Below, piece by piece: positions 23,811 to 32,005 of a stretch of DNA of 64,000 nt. The stretch lies in NCBI RefSeq assembly GCF_000744785.1, contig NZ_JQMO01000003.1, forward strand, positions 2,046,001-2,110,000, written 5' to 3'. Positions within the stretch are counted from its first letter, which is position 1. Each line of letters begins with the position of its first letter. The stretch comes from Kitasatospora azatica KCTC 9699. GTDB lineage: Bacteria > Actinomycetota > Actinomycetes > Streptomycetales > Streptomycetaceae. Both the position numbers and the translations under genes were made by a program. Below the pieces are notes generated by a model that saw only the letters and a program-made list of their open reading frames with translations, was not told where the DNA came from and made no database searches.

Positions 23811-24578
23811 ATGGGCAAGCTTTCGGGCAAGACGGCGCTGGTCACCGGCGGCAGCCGGGGGATCGGCAAGGGGATCGCGCTGCGCCTGGCGGCCGACGGC
23901 GCCTTGGTCGCGGTGCACTACGGCAGCAACGAGGCGGCGGCCAAGGAGACGGTGGAGGAGATCACGGCGGCCGGCGGCCAGGCCTTCGCGATCGGCGCCG
24001 AGCTGGGCATACCGGGCGACGCGGCGGCGCTCTGGGCGGCCTTCGACGCCGGCCTCGCGCAGTACGGGGGCCGGCCGGGGCTGGACATCCTGGTCAACAA
24101 CGCGGGCATCTCGCTCTGGGGCAAGGTCGGCGAGGTGACCGAGGCCGACTTCGAGCGGGTCTTCGCGATCAACGTCAAGGCGCCGTTCTTCATCGTCCAG
24201 CAGGGCCTGGAGCGCCTGCGCGACGGCGGCCGGATCGTCAACGTCTCCTCCGGCGTGACCCGGATCGCGTTCCCGGCGATCACCGCGTACTCGATGACCA
24301 AGGGCGCGCTCAACACCTTCACGCTGACCCTGGCGCAGGACCTCGGCGCGCGCGGCATCACGGTCAACGCGGTGGCGCCCGGCATCATCGACACCGACAT
24401 GAACAGTTGGCTGGACGACCCGGAGGCGCGGGCCGACGCCGAGTCGTACTCGGTGTTCAACCGGGTCGGCACCGCCGGCGACGTGGCCGACGTGGTCTCC
24501 TTCGTGGCCAGTGACGACGCCCGCTGGGTCACCGGCCAGTACCTGGACGCCACCGGGGGCTCTTATCTGGGGAAGTGA
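23811..24578 (+). CDS. Short-chain dehydrogenase/reductase
   Basis: 255 residues, classical SDR. Cofactor motif TGGSRGIG (near residue 12), NNAG (near 93), catalytic Ser (VSSGVTR) and YSMTK (Tyr-x-x-x-Lys) are present, and VAPGIIDTDMN follows. The NADP-type choice is suggested by the basic/serine-rich first strand but not certain. Substrate unknown. ATG 23811; GGGCGGGG may serve as ribosome site. Divergent from and likely controlled by the TetR gene. Confidence 0.92.
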   Translation: MGKLSGKTALVTGGSRGIGKGIALRLAADGALVAVHYGSNEAAAKETVEEITAAGGQAFAIGAELGIPGDAAALWAAFDAGLAQYGGRPGLDILVNNAGISLWGKVGEVTEADFERVFAINVKAPFFIVQQGLERLRDGGRIVNVSSGVTRIAFPAITAYSMTKGALNTFTLTLAQDLGARGITVNAVAPGIIDTDMNSWLDDPEARADAESYSVFNRVGTAGDVADVVSFVASDDARWVTGQYLDATGGSYLGK

Positions 24579-24602
24579 CCGCGCCGGGTACCGTAGGGAA
24601 GC

Positions 24603-24692
24603 GTGGACCCCAAGACTCGCATGCGTATCGTCTCCGGCGCCCTGGGCCTGATCCTGGTGGCCGTGCTGATCGGAGCGCTACTCGGTAAGTAA
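24603..24692 (+). CDS. 29-residue small membrane protein
   Basis: GTG start with AGGGAAGC before it. The peptide VDPKTRMRIVSGALGLILVAVLIGALLGK has a short basic N-terminus and a single 18-residue hydrophobic helix ending in GK. I recall short proteins of this type next to serC in Streptomyces, but without a search this is memory only. It lies 24 bp after the SDR gene and ahead of the serC terminator. Function unknown. Confidence 0.6.
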   Translation: MDPKTRMRIVSGALGLILVAVLIGALLGK

Positions 24693-24700
24693 CGCGAAAA

Positions 24701-24726
24701 GCCTGCGCGGACAGCCTGCGCGGACA
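24701..24726 (+). repeat. 13-bp direct repeat before the serC terminator
   Basis: GCCTGCGCGGACA occurs twice in tandem (24701-24713 and 24714-24726), directly followed by the terminator hairpin. No function is evident. Confidence 0.5.
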
Positions 24727-24730
24727 GCAG

Positions 24731-24767
24731 GAAGGGCCGCTGCCGGTGAACCCGGCAGCGGCCCTTC
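24731..24767. terminator. Terminator between the small membrane gene and serC
   Basis: Perfect 16-bp inverted repeat GAAGGGCCGCTGCCGG, loop TGAAC, complement. It lies between convergent genes and probably works in both directions. Confidence 0.85.
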
Positions 24768-24779
24768 AGGTGCCGGGAC

Positions 24780-25901
24780 TCAGAGCTGCTCGACCACGTA
24801 GTCGATGCACGCGGTCAGCGCCTGCACGTCCGCCGGGTCGACCGCCGGGAACATCGCGATCCGCAGCTGGTTGCGGCCAAGCTTGCGGTACGGCTCGGTG
24901 TCCACGATCCCGTTGGCCCGCAGCGCCTTGGCGATCGCGGCGGCGTCGATCGACTCGTCGAAGTCGATGGTGCCGACCACCTGGGAACGCTCGGCCGGCT
25001 CGGCGACGAACGGCTGCGCGAACGAGGACTTCTCGGCCCAGTTGTACAGGTGCGCCGAGGATTCAGCCGTACGAGCGACGGCCCAGTCGAGCCCGCCGTT
25101 GCCGTTCAGCCAGTCCAGCTGGTCGGCGAGCAGGAACAGGGTCGAGATCGACGGGGTGTTGTACGTCTGGTCCTTCGAGGAGTTGTCGATCGCGGTCGGC
25201 AGGTCGAAGAACGGCGGGATGTAGCGGCCGGAGCCGGCGATCTCGGCAGCCCGCTCCAGCGCGGCCGGCGAGAACGTGGCCAGCCACAGACCGCCCTCGG
25301 CCGCGAAGGACTTCTGCGGCGCGAAGTAGTAGACATCGGTCTCGGTGATGTCCACCGGCAGGCCGCCGGCGCCCGAGGTGGCGTCCACCAGGACCAGCGA
25401 GCCGTCACCGGCGGTGCCGGCCGGGCGGCGGATCGGCATCGCGACGCCGGTCGAGGTCTCGTTGTGGGTCAGCGCGTAGACGTCCACGCCCGCCTCGGCG
25501 ACCGGCAGCGGGTGGGTGCCCACCTCGCTCTTGATCACGGTCGGGTCGTCCAGCCACGGCACGGACTTGACCGAGGAAGCGAACTTGGAGGAGAACTCGC
25601 CGAAGCTCAGGTGCTGCGACTTCTGGCGGACCAGACCGAGGGCGGCGATGTCCCAGAAGGCGGTGGAACCGCCGTTGCCGAGCACCACCTCGTATCCCTC
25701 GGGGAGCGAGAAGAGGCTGGTCACGCCCTCGCGCACGCGCTTCACCAGGTTCTTGACCGGAGCCTGGCGGTGCGAGGTGCCGAGCAGCGAGGTACCGGTG
25801 GCGGCGAGGGCAGTCAGGGCCTCGGGGCGCACCTTGGACGGGCCGCAGCCGAAACGGCCGTCTGCGGGCTTGAGGTCAGCGGGGATCTGGATCTGGGCCA
25901 C
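24780..25901 (-). CDS. serC: Phosphoserine aminotransferase
   Basis: 373 residues, PLP enzyme of class V aminotransferases converting 3-phosphohydroxypyruvate and glutamate to phosphoserine in serine biosynthesis. The start MAQIQIPADLKPADGRFGCGPSKVR is typical of the actinobacterial SerC branch; HNETSTGVAMP, DATSGAGG and YYFAPQKSFAAEGG hold the PLP site, with the Schiff-base lysine in PQK. It is the last gene on the minus strand before the terminator at 24731-24767. A 12-bp inverted repeat separates it from citA. Confidence 0.95.
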   Translation of the reverse strand: MAQIQIPADLKPADGRFGCGPSKVRPEALTALAATGTSLLGTSHRQAPVKNLVKRVREGVTSLFSLPEGYEVVLGNGGSTAFWDIAALGLVRQKSQHLSFGEFSSKFASSVKSVPWLDDPTVIKSEVGTHPLPVAEAGVDVYALTHNETSTGVAMPIRRPAGTAGDGSLVLVDATSGAGGLPVDITETDVYYFAPQKSFAAEGGLWLATFSPAALERAAEIAGSGRYIPPFFDLPTAIDNSSKDQTYNTPSISTLFLLADQLDWLNGNGGLDWAVARTAESSAHLYNWAEKSSFAQPFVAEPAERSQVVGTIDFDESIDAAAIAKALRANGIVDTEPYRKLGRNQLRIAMFPAVDPADVQALTACIDYVVEQL

Positions 25902-25943
25902 GCGCGCAGCCTACTGCTCCGCATGGTGGAAGTCCGCGCATTG

Positions 25944-25977
25944 TCCGGCCGCTGAGATGTGATCTTCAGCGGCCGGA
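25944..25977. terminator. Inverted repeat between citA and serC
   Basis: TCCGGCCGCTGA and TCAGCGGCCGGA, perfect 12-bp arms with 10 nt between. It lies 36 nt beyond the citA stop codon and ends 43 bp before serC, so it most likely ends the citA transcript. Confidence 0.7.
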
Positions 25978-26012
25978 CCCCACGGTCCGTCAGGTGACGA
26001 GTCGGCTCGCGA

Positions 26013-27113
26013 TCAGTGCGCGATCGACTCGTAGCCCTCGACCTCGCGCGGGCTGCGCGGGCCGGGACCGATGTAGCGGGCGGCCGGGCGGACCAGGCGG
26101 CCGGTGCGCTTCTGCTCCAGGATGTGCGCGGACCAGCCGGCGGTGCGGGCGCAGGTGAACATCGAGGTGAACATGTGCGCGGGGACCTCGGCGAAGTCCA
26201 GCATGATCGCGGCCCAGAACTCGACGTTGGTGGCCAGCACGCGGTCGGGGCGGCGGTTGTGCAGCTCCTCCAGCGCGGCCTTCTCCAGCGCCTCGGCGAT
26301 CTCGAAGCGCGGCGCGCCGAGCTCCTTGGCGGTGCGGCGCAGCACCCGGGCGCGCGGGTCCTCGGCGCGGTAGACGCGGTGACCGAAGCCCATCAGGCGC
26401 TCGCCCTTGTCCAGCGCGTCCTTGACCCACTTCGCGGCGTCGCCGGTGCGCTCGATCTCCTCGATCATGCCGAGCACCCGGGACGGGGCGCCGCCGTGCA
26501 GCGGGCCGGACATCGCGCCGACCGCGCCGGACAGGGCCGCGGCCACATCGGCGCCGGTGGAGGCGATGACCCGGGCGGTGAAGGTGGAGGCGTTCATGCC
26601 GTGCTCGGCGGCCGAGGTCCAGTAGGCGTCGATCGCCTTGACGTGCTTGGGGTCGGGCTCGCCGCGCCAGCGGATCATGAACCGCTCGACGACCGTCTCG
26701 GCCTTGTCGATCTCGCTCTGCGGGACCATCGGCAGGCCCTGGCCGCGGGCCGACTGGGCCACGTAGGACAGTGCCATGACGGCGGCGCGGGCCAGGTCGT
26801 CGCGGGCCTGCTCGGCGGAGATGTCGAGCAGCGGCTTCAGGCCCCAGACCGGGGCGAGCATGGCGAGCGCGGACTGGACGTCGACCCGGATGTCGCCGGA
26901 GTGCACCGGGATCGGGAACGGCTCGGCGGCCGGCAGGCCGGGGTTGAACTTGCCGTCCACCAGCAGGCCCCAGACGTGCCCGAACGACACGTGCCCGACC
27001 AGCTCGTCGATGTCCACGCCGCGGTAGCGCAGCGCACCGCCCTCGCGGTCGGGCTCGGCGATCTCGCTCTCGAAGGCGACTACTCCCTCAAGCCCGGGTA
27101 CGAAATCGGACAT
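26013..27113 (-). CDS. citA: Citrate synthase (CitA type)
   Basis: 366 residues, condenses oxaloacetate and acetyl-CoA to citrate. MSDFVPGLEGVVAFESEIAEPD is the common start of the shorter Streptomyces citrate synthase (CitA, as opposed to GltA-like). Catalytic-site motifs are SGPLHGGAPSRVLGM (His) and GFGHRVYRAEDPRARVL (His and Asp), with NVEFWAAIML near the end. ATG 27111-27113 follows AGGAGCCGCGTG. In S. coelicolor citA also neighbours pdxH. The 326-bp gap to pdxH holds the promoters of both. Confidence 0.95.
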   Translation of the reverse strand: MSDFVPGLEGVVAFESEIAEPDREGGALRYRGVDIDELVGHVSFGHVWGLLVDGKFNPGLPAAEPFPIPVHSGDIRVDVQSALAMLAPVWGLKPLLDISAEQARDDLARAAVMALSYVAQSARGQGLPMVPQSEIDKAETVVERFMIRWRGEPDPKHVKAIDAYWTSAAEHGMNASTFTARVIASTGADVAAALSGAVGAMSGPLHGGAPSRVLGMIEEIERTGDAAKWVKDALDKGERLMGFGHRVYRAEDPRARVLRRTAKELGAPRFEIAEALEKAALEELHNRRPDRVLATNVEFWAAIMLDFAEVPAHMFTSMFTCARTAGWSAHILEQKRTGRLVRPAARYIGPGPRSPREVEGYESIAH

Positions 27114-27439
27114 CACGCGGCTCCTCAGTGACGTGACAGGCCTCGCCGCCGTTGGTGGGGCAGCAGGGCCGGTGACCGTTTTGGTGTTTGGCACTCGGTG
27201 CCAGAGTGGCAGGCACGGGGTGCATTGCGCCATACACCACTGCGGTGATGTTTCCCTAAGGCCCGCTCGACCTCACGTCGTACCCGGCGAAAACCGGGGA
27301 TTTTCCGGTGAAACCGGCCACTACCGGACAGAGTTCCGGCCCGCGAGCTGCTAAGCGGTGGCGAGCCACCATATCTCTTGATGTCGAGATTCCATAGGCG
27401 GAGCGTGGTTCCCCGCTTGTCGTACGGGATGATGTTGGC
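27114..27439. other. citA/pdxH divergent intergenic region
   Basis: 326 bp without a gene. It holds repeated CCGG-based short stems around 27293-27340 (ACCGG and CCGGT pairs) and the inverted repeat at 27373-27390. I cannot place -35/-10 boxes with confidence. Confidence 0.5.
27373..27390. promoter_or_regulatory. Inverted repeat ATCTC-N8-GAGAT between citA and pdxH
   Basis: ATCTC and GAGAT flank TTGATGTC, with AT at the dyad centre. It lies about 50 bp before pdxH. Similar CTTGATGTCGAG-type motifs occur upstream of central metabolism genes in Streptomyces as I remember; the binding protein is unknown. Confidence 0.45.
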
Positions 27440-28123
27440 GTGCAGACCCCGGAACGCGCCCAGCCCGCGCACCAGACCTCCGCCGCCAACCTCGCCCGGA
27501 TGCGCCGTCAGTACGCCGAGGAGGGACTCGCCGAGCAGGACCTGGCCGCCGATCCGGTGACCCAGTTCTCCCGCTGGTTCGCCCAGGCCGAACGGGCCGG
27601 GTTCCTGGAGCCCAACGCGATGGTGCTCTCCACCGCCGACGCCGAGGGCCGACCCAGCTCGCGCACCGTGCTGCTCAAGGGCTTCGACCCGCGCGGCTTC
27701 GTCTTCTTCACCAACTACGGCTCCCGCAAGGGCGCCGAGCTGACCGCCAATCCGCACGCCTCGCTGCTCTTCCCCTGGCACCCGATCGACCGTCAGGTGA
27801 TCGTCTCCGGTTCGGTGGAGAAGACCGGGCGGGACGAGACTGCCGCCTACTTCCGCACCCGCCCGCACGGCTCCCAGCTCGGCGCCTGGGCCAGCGAGCA
27901 GTCCAGTCCGGTCGCCTCCCGCGAGGTGCTGGAGCAGCGGTTCGCCGAGCTGGCCTCCCGCTACCCCGAGGGCGAGGGCGTTCCGGTCCCGCCGTTCTGG
28001 GGCGGCTTCCGGGTGGTGCCGCGCACGGTGGAGTTCTGGCAGGGCCGGCCCAACCGCCTGCACGACCGGCTGCGCTACACCGCCGAGGGCGAGGGCTGGG
28101 CGGTCGAGCGGCTCTGCCCCTGA
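27440..28123 (+). CDS. pdxH: Pyridoxamine 5'-phosphate oxidase
   Basis: 227 residues. FMN enzyme making pyridoxal 5'-phosphate from PNP or PMP. The FMN-binding strand PSSRTVLLKGFDPRGFVFFTNYGSRKG and the C-terminal signature VEFWQGRPNRLHDRLRY are complete. GTG 27440 is the start; the N-terminal 30 residues are longer and less conserved than the core. It may be leaderless or use a distant ribosome site. The product serves the PLP enzymes, including the nearby SerC, but no co-transcription is possible because the genes point away from each other. Confidence 0.94.
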   Translation: MQTPERAQPAHQTSAANLARMRRQYAEEGLAEQDLAADPVTQFSRWFAQAERAGFLEPNAMVLSTADAEGRPSSRTVLLKGFDPRGFVFFTNYGSRKGAELTANPHASLLFPWHPIDRQVIVSGSVEKTGRDETAAYFRTRPHGSQLGAWASEQSSPVASREVLEQRFAELASRYPEGEGVPVPPFWGGFRVVPRTVEFWQGRPNRLHDRLRYTAEGEGWAVERLCP

Positions 28124-28410
28124 CCGAGAGCGGGGCGGGTACGCCACGAGTAGACGCCACTGAGCCGTTCGGGCCATGGCCATACGCGGATTGGACTAGC
28201 CTGCTCGGGCGGTCTTCTATGGCCGAATCGGGCCATGAAGTACGCGCCCTCGCAGGTCCGCGCAGCTCGGGACCTACGTACCCCGAGCGGGGTTGCGACG
28301 CGTAGGCACTCCGGCAGATCCGCCGTTCTGCTACGGGGGCCACCGGGAGCTACCTTTTACCCACACTCGGTGCCCTTGAATCGCACCACCTGTTGAAGAG
28401 GATCTCCGCC

Positions 28411-28590
28411 ATGACCACTGCCCTGGTTCTTGAGTCCGCCGAGTACGTCGGCCCGCAGGCCGAGCCTCGGACGTCCCTGGACCAGTTGGCCACTCTGGGG
28501 GTGGCGGAGCTCACCGCTCAGCTGCACCGGGCGCTGCCGGCCGAGGAACTGGGGCAGGTCCCGGTCGCCGCGTTCAACTCCTCGATCTGA
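28411..28590 (+). CDS. fxsA: FxSxx-COOH precursor peptide
   Basis: 59 residues ending in FNSSI, an exact F-x-S-x-x carboxy end. The leader is acidic and amphipathic (SLDQLATLGVAELTAQLHRALPAEELGQVPVAA). By family knowledge (the FxSxx-COOH system in TIGRFAM/NCBIfam) this kind of peptide is the target of the FxsB radical-SAM enzyme. ATG 28411 follows GAAGAGGATC; the TTG at 28393 is less likely. The radical-SAM gene begins 16 bp after the stop codon. Confidence 0.9.
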   Translation: MTTALVLESAEYVGPQAEPRTSLDQLATLGVAELTAQLHRALPAEELGQVPVAAFNSSI

Positions 28591-28606
28591 CGGTACGTCA
28601 ATCGCG

Positions 28607-31054
28607 ATGGTGCCGTTCTCGCAGGTCGTGCTGAAGGTGCACAGCCGGTGCGACCTGGCCTGCGACCACTGCTACGTCTACGAACACGCCGATCTCAGCT
28701 GGCGTGGTCGCCCCCGGGTGGCGAGCGAGCGGGTACTGGCGCAGGCGGCGCACCGGCTCGCCGAACATGCGAGGGCGCACCGACTCGCCGCCGTGCACGT
28801 GGTCCTGCACGGTGGCGAGCCACTGCTCGCCGGGCCCGCGGTCCTGCGGCGGGCAGCCGAGCTGTTACGCGCGGCACTGCCGCCGGGCTGCGCGCTGGAC
28901 CTGCGGATCCACACCAACGGGGTGCGCCTGGACCGCGCCTTCTGCGAGCTGTTCGCCGAGTTGGGGATCCAGGTCGGGATCTCCCTGGACGGCGACCGGG
29001 CGGCCAACGACCGGCACCGCCGGTTCGCGGACGGCCGCAGCAGCCACCCCCAGGTGCTCGCCGCTGTCGAACTGCTGCGCACTCCCGAGTTCCGGCACCT
29101 CTACGCCGGGCTGCTGTGCACCATCGACGTCGAGAACGACCCGATCGCGGTCTACGAAGCGCTGCTGGCACTGCAGCCGCCGCGGATCGACTTCCTGCTC
29201 CCGCACGCGACCTGGGACACCCCGCCTCCTCGACACGGCCGCGACACCCCGTACGCGGACTGGCTGTTGGCGATCCACCAGCGCTGGGAGGCACAGGGGC
29301 GGCCGGTCCAGGTGCGGACCTTCGACTCGGTCCGGCGCACCCTGCGCGGCCAGTCCAGCCTGACCGAGTCGCTCGGCCTGGAGCCGTCCGACCTGGTGGT
29401 GATCGAGACCGATGGCACATTCGAGCAGGCCGACAGTCTGAAAACGGCCTACGACGGCGCACCTGCGACCGGTTTCGACATCTTCGCGCACAGCCTGGAC
29501 GAGGTGGCCCGGCACCCTGGGATGATGGCCCGTCAGTCCGGGCTCGCCGGGCTCAGCGCGCAGTGCCGGGCCTGCCCGGTGGTGCTCAGCTGCGGCGGCG
29601 GGCTCTACGCGCACCGCTGGCGCACTGGCTCCGAATTCGACAATCCGTCCGTCTTCTGCGGAGACCTCATGCGGTTGATCACCACCATCCGGGACCGGGT
29701 GACACCCACGGCGCCGCTCACGGCCCAGCCCGGTCGCGAGCCGACGGAGGATCAGCTCGACCAACTGGCCCACGGGTACGGCGACGGCGCGACGGTCGAC
29801 GTGCTGGCGGCCGGGCAGCTGGACCTGACCCGCCGGCTGCTGGCGGCGGTCGGCCCGGCGGCCGGCGAGGCCTGGCAGCTGCTCACCGCGCTGGACAGCG
29901 AGTCCCCGGCGGCCGTGGACGCGGTGCTCCGCCACCCGTACGTACGGGCCTGGGCGGTGCGCTGCCTGCGCGGGGCGGACGGCGAGCAGGCCGACCTCGG
30001 CGGACTGGCCGAGATCGCCGCGGCGGCCGCCGTGCGGGCCGGGCGGAGCGTCGAGCTGCGGGTGCCGGTCCGCGGCGGCGCCGTCCAGCTGCCCAGCCTG
30101 GGACGGGTGCTGGTCGGCGGTACGGGGGAGGCGGTGCTGCGCGGCGGACCGGACAGCTTCACCGTGCGGACCGTGGGCGGCGCCGAGCAGGTGATCGCCT
30201 TCGACCAGCAGGGCGGCGAGCGCTGGCTCCCGGTCCGCCGCCTGGGACTGCCCGGCGACGGCCGGCTGCCCGGTGACGCCCGGCGGTTCGGCGAGGGCCG
30301 GCCGCCCGGCAGCTGGACGGTGGCACTGGAGGACACCGATCCGCAGCGCGACAGCCACCAGTGGCCGGTGGAACAGCGGCTGACCGACCCGGCGGTGGCG
30401 GACTGGACCGGCGCGCTGCGCGAGGCCTGGGAGCTGATCCAGCGCGACCTGCCGCAGTACGCCGCCGGCATCGCCGCCGGACTGAGCACCATCACCCCGC
30501 TGCGCCCGGGACCGAGCGGACGGGACGTCAGCGCCGCCGCCCGGCAGGCCTTCGGCGCGGTCGGCATCGCCCGCCCCGCCACCGCGCCGATCCTGGCGCT
30601 GCTGCTGGTGCACGAGTTCCAGCACGTCAAGCTGGGCGCCGTACTGGACTTCCACGACCTCTACGACAGCACCGACCAGCGGCTCTACCACGCGCCCTGG
30701 CGCCAGGACCCGCGCCCGCTGGAGGGCCTGCTCCAGGGCAGCTACGCGCACCTGGCGGTCTGCGAGTTCTGGGGCTCCCGGGTGCGGGCCTACGACGGGC
30801 TGGCCGGGGCGCCCGCCGAGCTGGCCAGGCGGCAGCTGGCGCTCTGGCGCGGGCACACCGACCGGGCGATCGACACGCTGCTCGGCTCGGGCTCGCTGAC
30901 CGTGCTGGGGGAGCGGTTCGGGCACGGGCTGCGGGCGAGCCTGGACCGCTGGCTGCGGGTGGAGGTCGGGGCCCGGGCCGAGGCCGCCGCCGAGCAGGCG
31001 GTGGCCGAGAACCTGGCCGAATTCCGGGAGCGACGCACCCCCGCCGACGTCTGA
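28607..31054 (+). CDS. fxsB: FxsB-type radical SAM/SPASM enzyme fused to a HExxH domain
   Basis: 815 residues from ATG 28607. The radical-SAM cluster motif CDLACDHC (Cys 15, 19, 22) opens the protein, followed by HVVLHGGEPLLAG. A SPASM-like cysteine group QCRACPVVLSC is at 320-329 with another cysteine near 349. The C-terminal half holds VHEFQH at about 668-673, the HExxH motif of the domain named mod_HExxH in family catalogues, expected to bind a metal. Related FxsB enzymes are reported to form cyclophane crosslinks in their peptides; this one may do so at Phe of FNSSI. Leu 87 is a TTA codon (28865-28867), so translation should depend on the bldA tRNA. No good ribosome site is seen, so coupling to fxsA is possible. 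Confidence 0.9.
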   Translation: MVPFSQVVLKVHSRCDLACDHCYVYEHADLSWRGRPRVASERVLAQAAHRLAEHARAHRLAAVHVVLHGGEPLLAGPAVLRRAAELLRAALPPGCALDLRIHTNGVRLDRAFCELFAELGIQVGISLDGDRAANDRHRRFADGRSSHPQVLAAVELLRTPEFRHLYAGLLCTIDVENDPIAVYEALLALQPPRIDFLLPHATWDTPPPRHGRDTPYADWLLAIHQRWEAQGRPVQVRTFDSVRRTLRGQSSLTESLGLEPSDLVVIETDGTFEQADSLKTAYDGAPATGFDIFAHSLDEVARHPGMMARQSGLAGLSAQCRACPVVLSCGGGLYAHRWRTGSEFDNPSVFCGDLMRLITTIRDRVTPTAPLTAQPGREPTEDQLDQLAHGYGDGATVDVLAAGQLDLTRRLLAAVGPAAGEAWQLLTALDSESPAAVDAVLRHPYVRAWAVRCLRGADGEQADLGGLAEIAAAAAVRAGRSVELRVPVRGGAVQLPSLGRVLVGGTGEAVLRGGPDSFTVRTVGGAEQVIAFDQQGGERWLPVRRLGLPGDGRLPGDARRFGEGRPPGSWTVALEDTDPQRDSHQWPVEQRLTDPAVADWTGALREAWELIQRDLPQYAAGIAAGLSTITPLRPGPSGRDVSAAARQAFGAVGIARPATAPILALLLVHEFQHVKLGAVLDFHDLYDSTDQRLYHAPWRQDPRPLEGLLQGSYAHLAVCEFWGSRVRAYDGLAGAPAELARRQLALWRGHTDRAIDTLLGSGSLTVLGERFGHGLRASLDRWLRVEVGARAEAAAEQAVAENLAEFRERRTPADV

Positions 31055-31875
31055 TGCGCACCCCGCAGGAGCTGACGGCGCAGCTGCGTGGCCTCGGCGT
31101 CGGCCCGGGCACCGGTGTGCTGCTGGTGCACGCCGCACTGCGCTCGCTCGGCCCGGTGGTCGGTGCCTCGGCCGGCGTGCTGGCCGCGCTGCGGGCCGCG
31201 CTGGGCCCGGACGGCACCCTGGTGGCGTACACCGCGACGCCGGAGAACTCGGCCACCTCCCGGCTGCACCAGCAGGCCACCGCCGGGTTCTCGCCGGTCG
31301 AGCGGGCCGCTTACCTGGCCGCGATGCCGCCCTTCGACCCGCTGCGCACGCCCTGCTCACCGACGGTGGGCCGGCTCTCCGAGGAGCTGCGCTGCACCCC
31401 GGGCGCGGTGCGCAGCACCCACCCGCAGACCTCCTTCGCGGCGCTCGGCCCGCGGGCCCGCCCGCTGCTGGCCCAGCACCCGTACCACTCGCACCTGGGC
31501 GAGGAGTCCCCGCTCGGCGCCCTCTACCGGGCCGGCGCCTCGGTGCTGATGCTCGGTGCGCCGCTGACCACCTGCACCGCCTTCCACCTGGCCGAATACC
31601 GGATCCCCAGCCCGCCGCAGAAGCGTTACGGCGCGGTGGTGCGCGGTCGCGGCTGGGTCGGCTTCGACGGGGTGGACCTGGACGACCGGCACTTCGCGCG
31701 GATGCTGGAGACGATCCGGCCGCGGCTGCGGGCCCGCTGCGGCCGGATCGGCGGCGCCGAGGCGCTGCTGATGCCGCTGCGACCTGCGGTGGACGCGGCG
31801 ACCGAGTGGCTGCGGGCGGAGCTGACGCCCGATGAGACGGGTGGGGCGGACCGGCAGATGCGGGCAAACTCCTGA
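31054..31875 (+). CDS. AAC(3)-family N-acetyltransferase in the FxSxx operon
   Basis: 273 residues. The fold of aminoglycoside 3-N-acetyltransferases is seen in VLLVHAALRSLGPVVGASAG, SPTVGRLSEELRCTPGAVRSTHPQTSFAALG and VLMLGAPLTTCTAFHLAEY. In FxSxx loci such proteins are recurrent and probably acetylate the modified peptide or another partner rather than giving drug resistance; that is inference from context. The ATG shares one base with the stop codon of fxsB (TGATG), so translation is coupled. Confidence 0.85.
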   Translation: MRTPQELTAQLRGLGVGPGTGVLLVHAALRSLGPVVGASAGVLAALRAALGPDGTLVAYTATPENSATSRLHQQATAGFSPVERAAYLAAMPPFDPLRTPCSPTVGRLSEELRCTPGAVRSTHPQTSFAALGPRARPLLAQHPYHSHLGEESPLGALYRAGASVLMLGAPLTTCTAFHLAEYRIPSPPQKRYGAVVRGRGWVGFDGVDLDDRHFARMLETIRPRLRARCGRIGGAEALLMPLRPAVDAATEWLRAELTPDETGGADRQMRANS

Positions 31876-32005
31876 CAGTTGACGGCGCACTGACGCATGA
31901 TCAGTGAGGCAGGGAGGTTCGGTGCTATTCCCCTGGGGAAGCTGACCTTCCTACACTGAAAACTCCCCTGCGGGGGATCAGGCGGTCGGCGCCGGGGGAG
32001 GCTGC

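Noticed and set aside
31054..31875. Aminoglycoside resistance gene
   Set aside because: The AAC(3) fold is clear, but the gene is coupled to fxsB and sits in the FxSxx operon, so peptide or metabolite acetylation is more likely than drug resistance.
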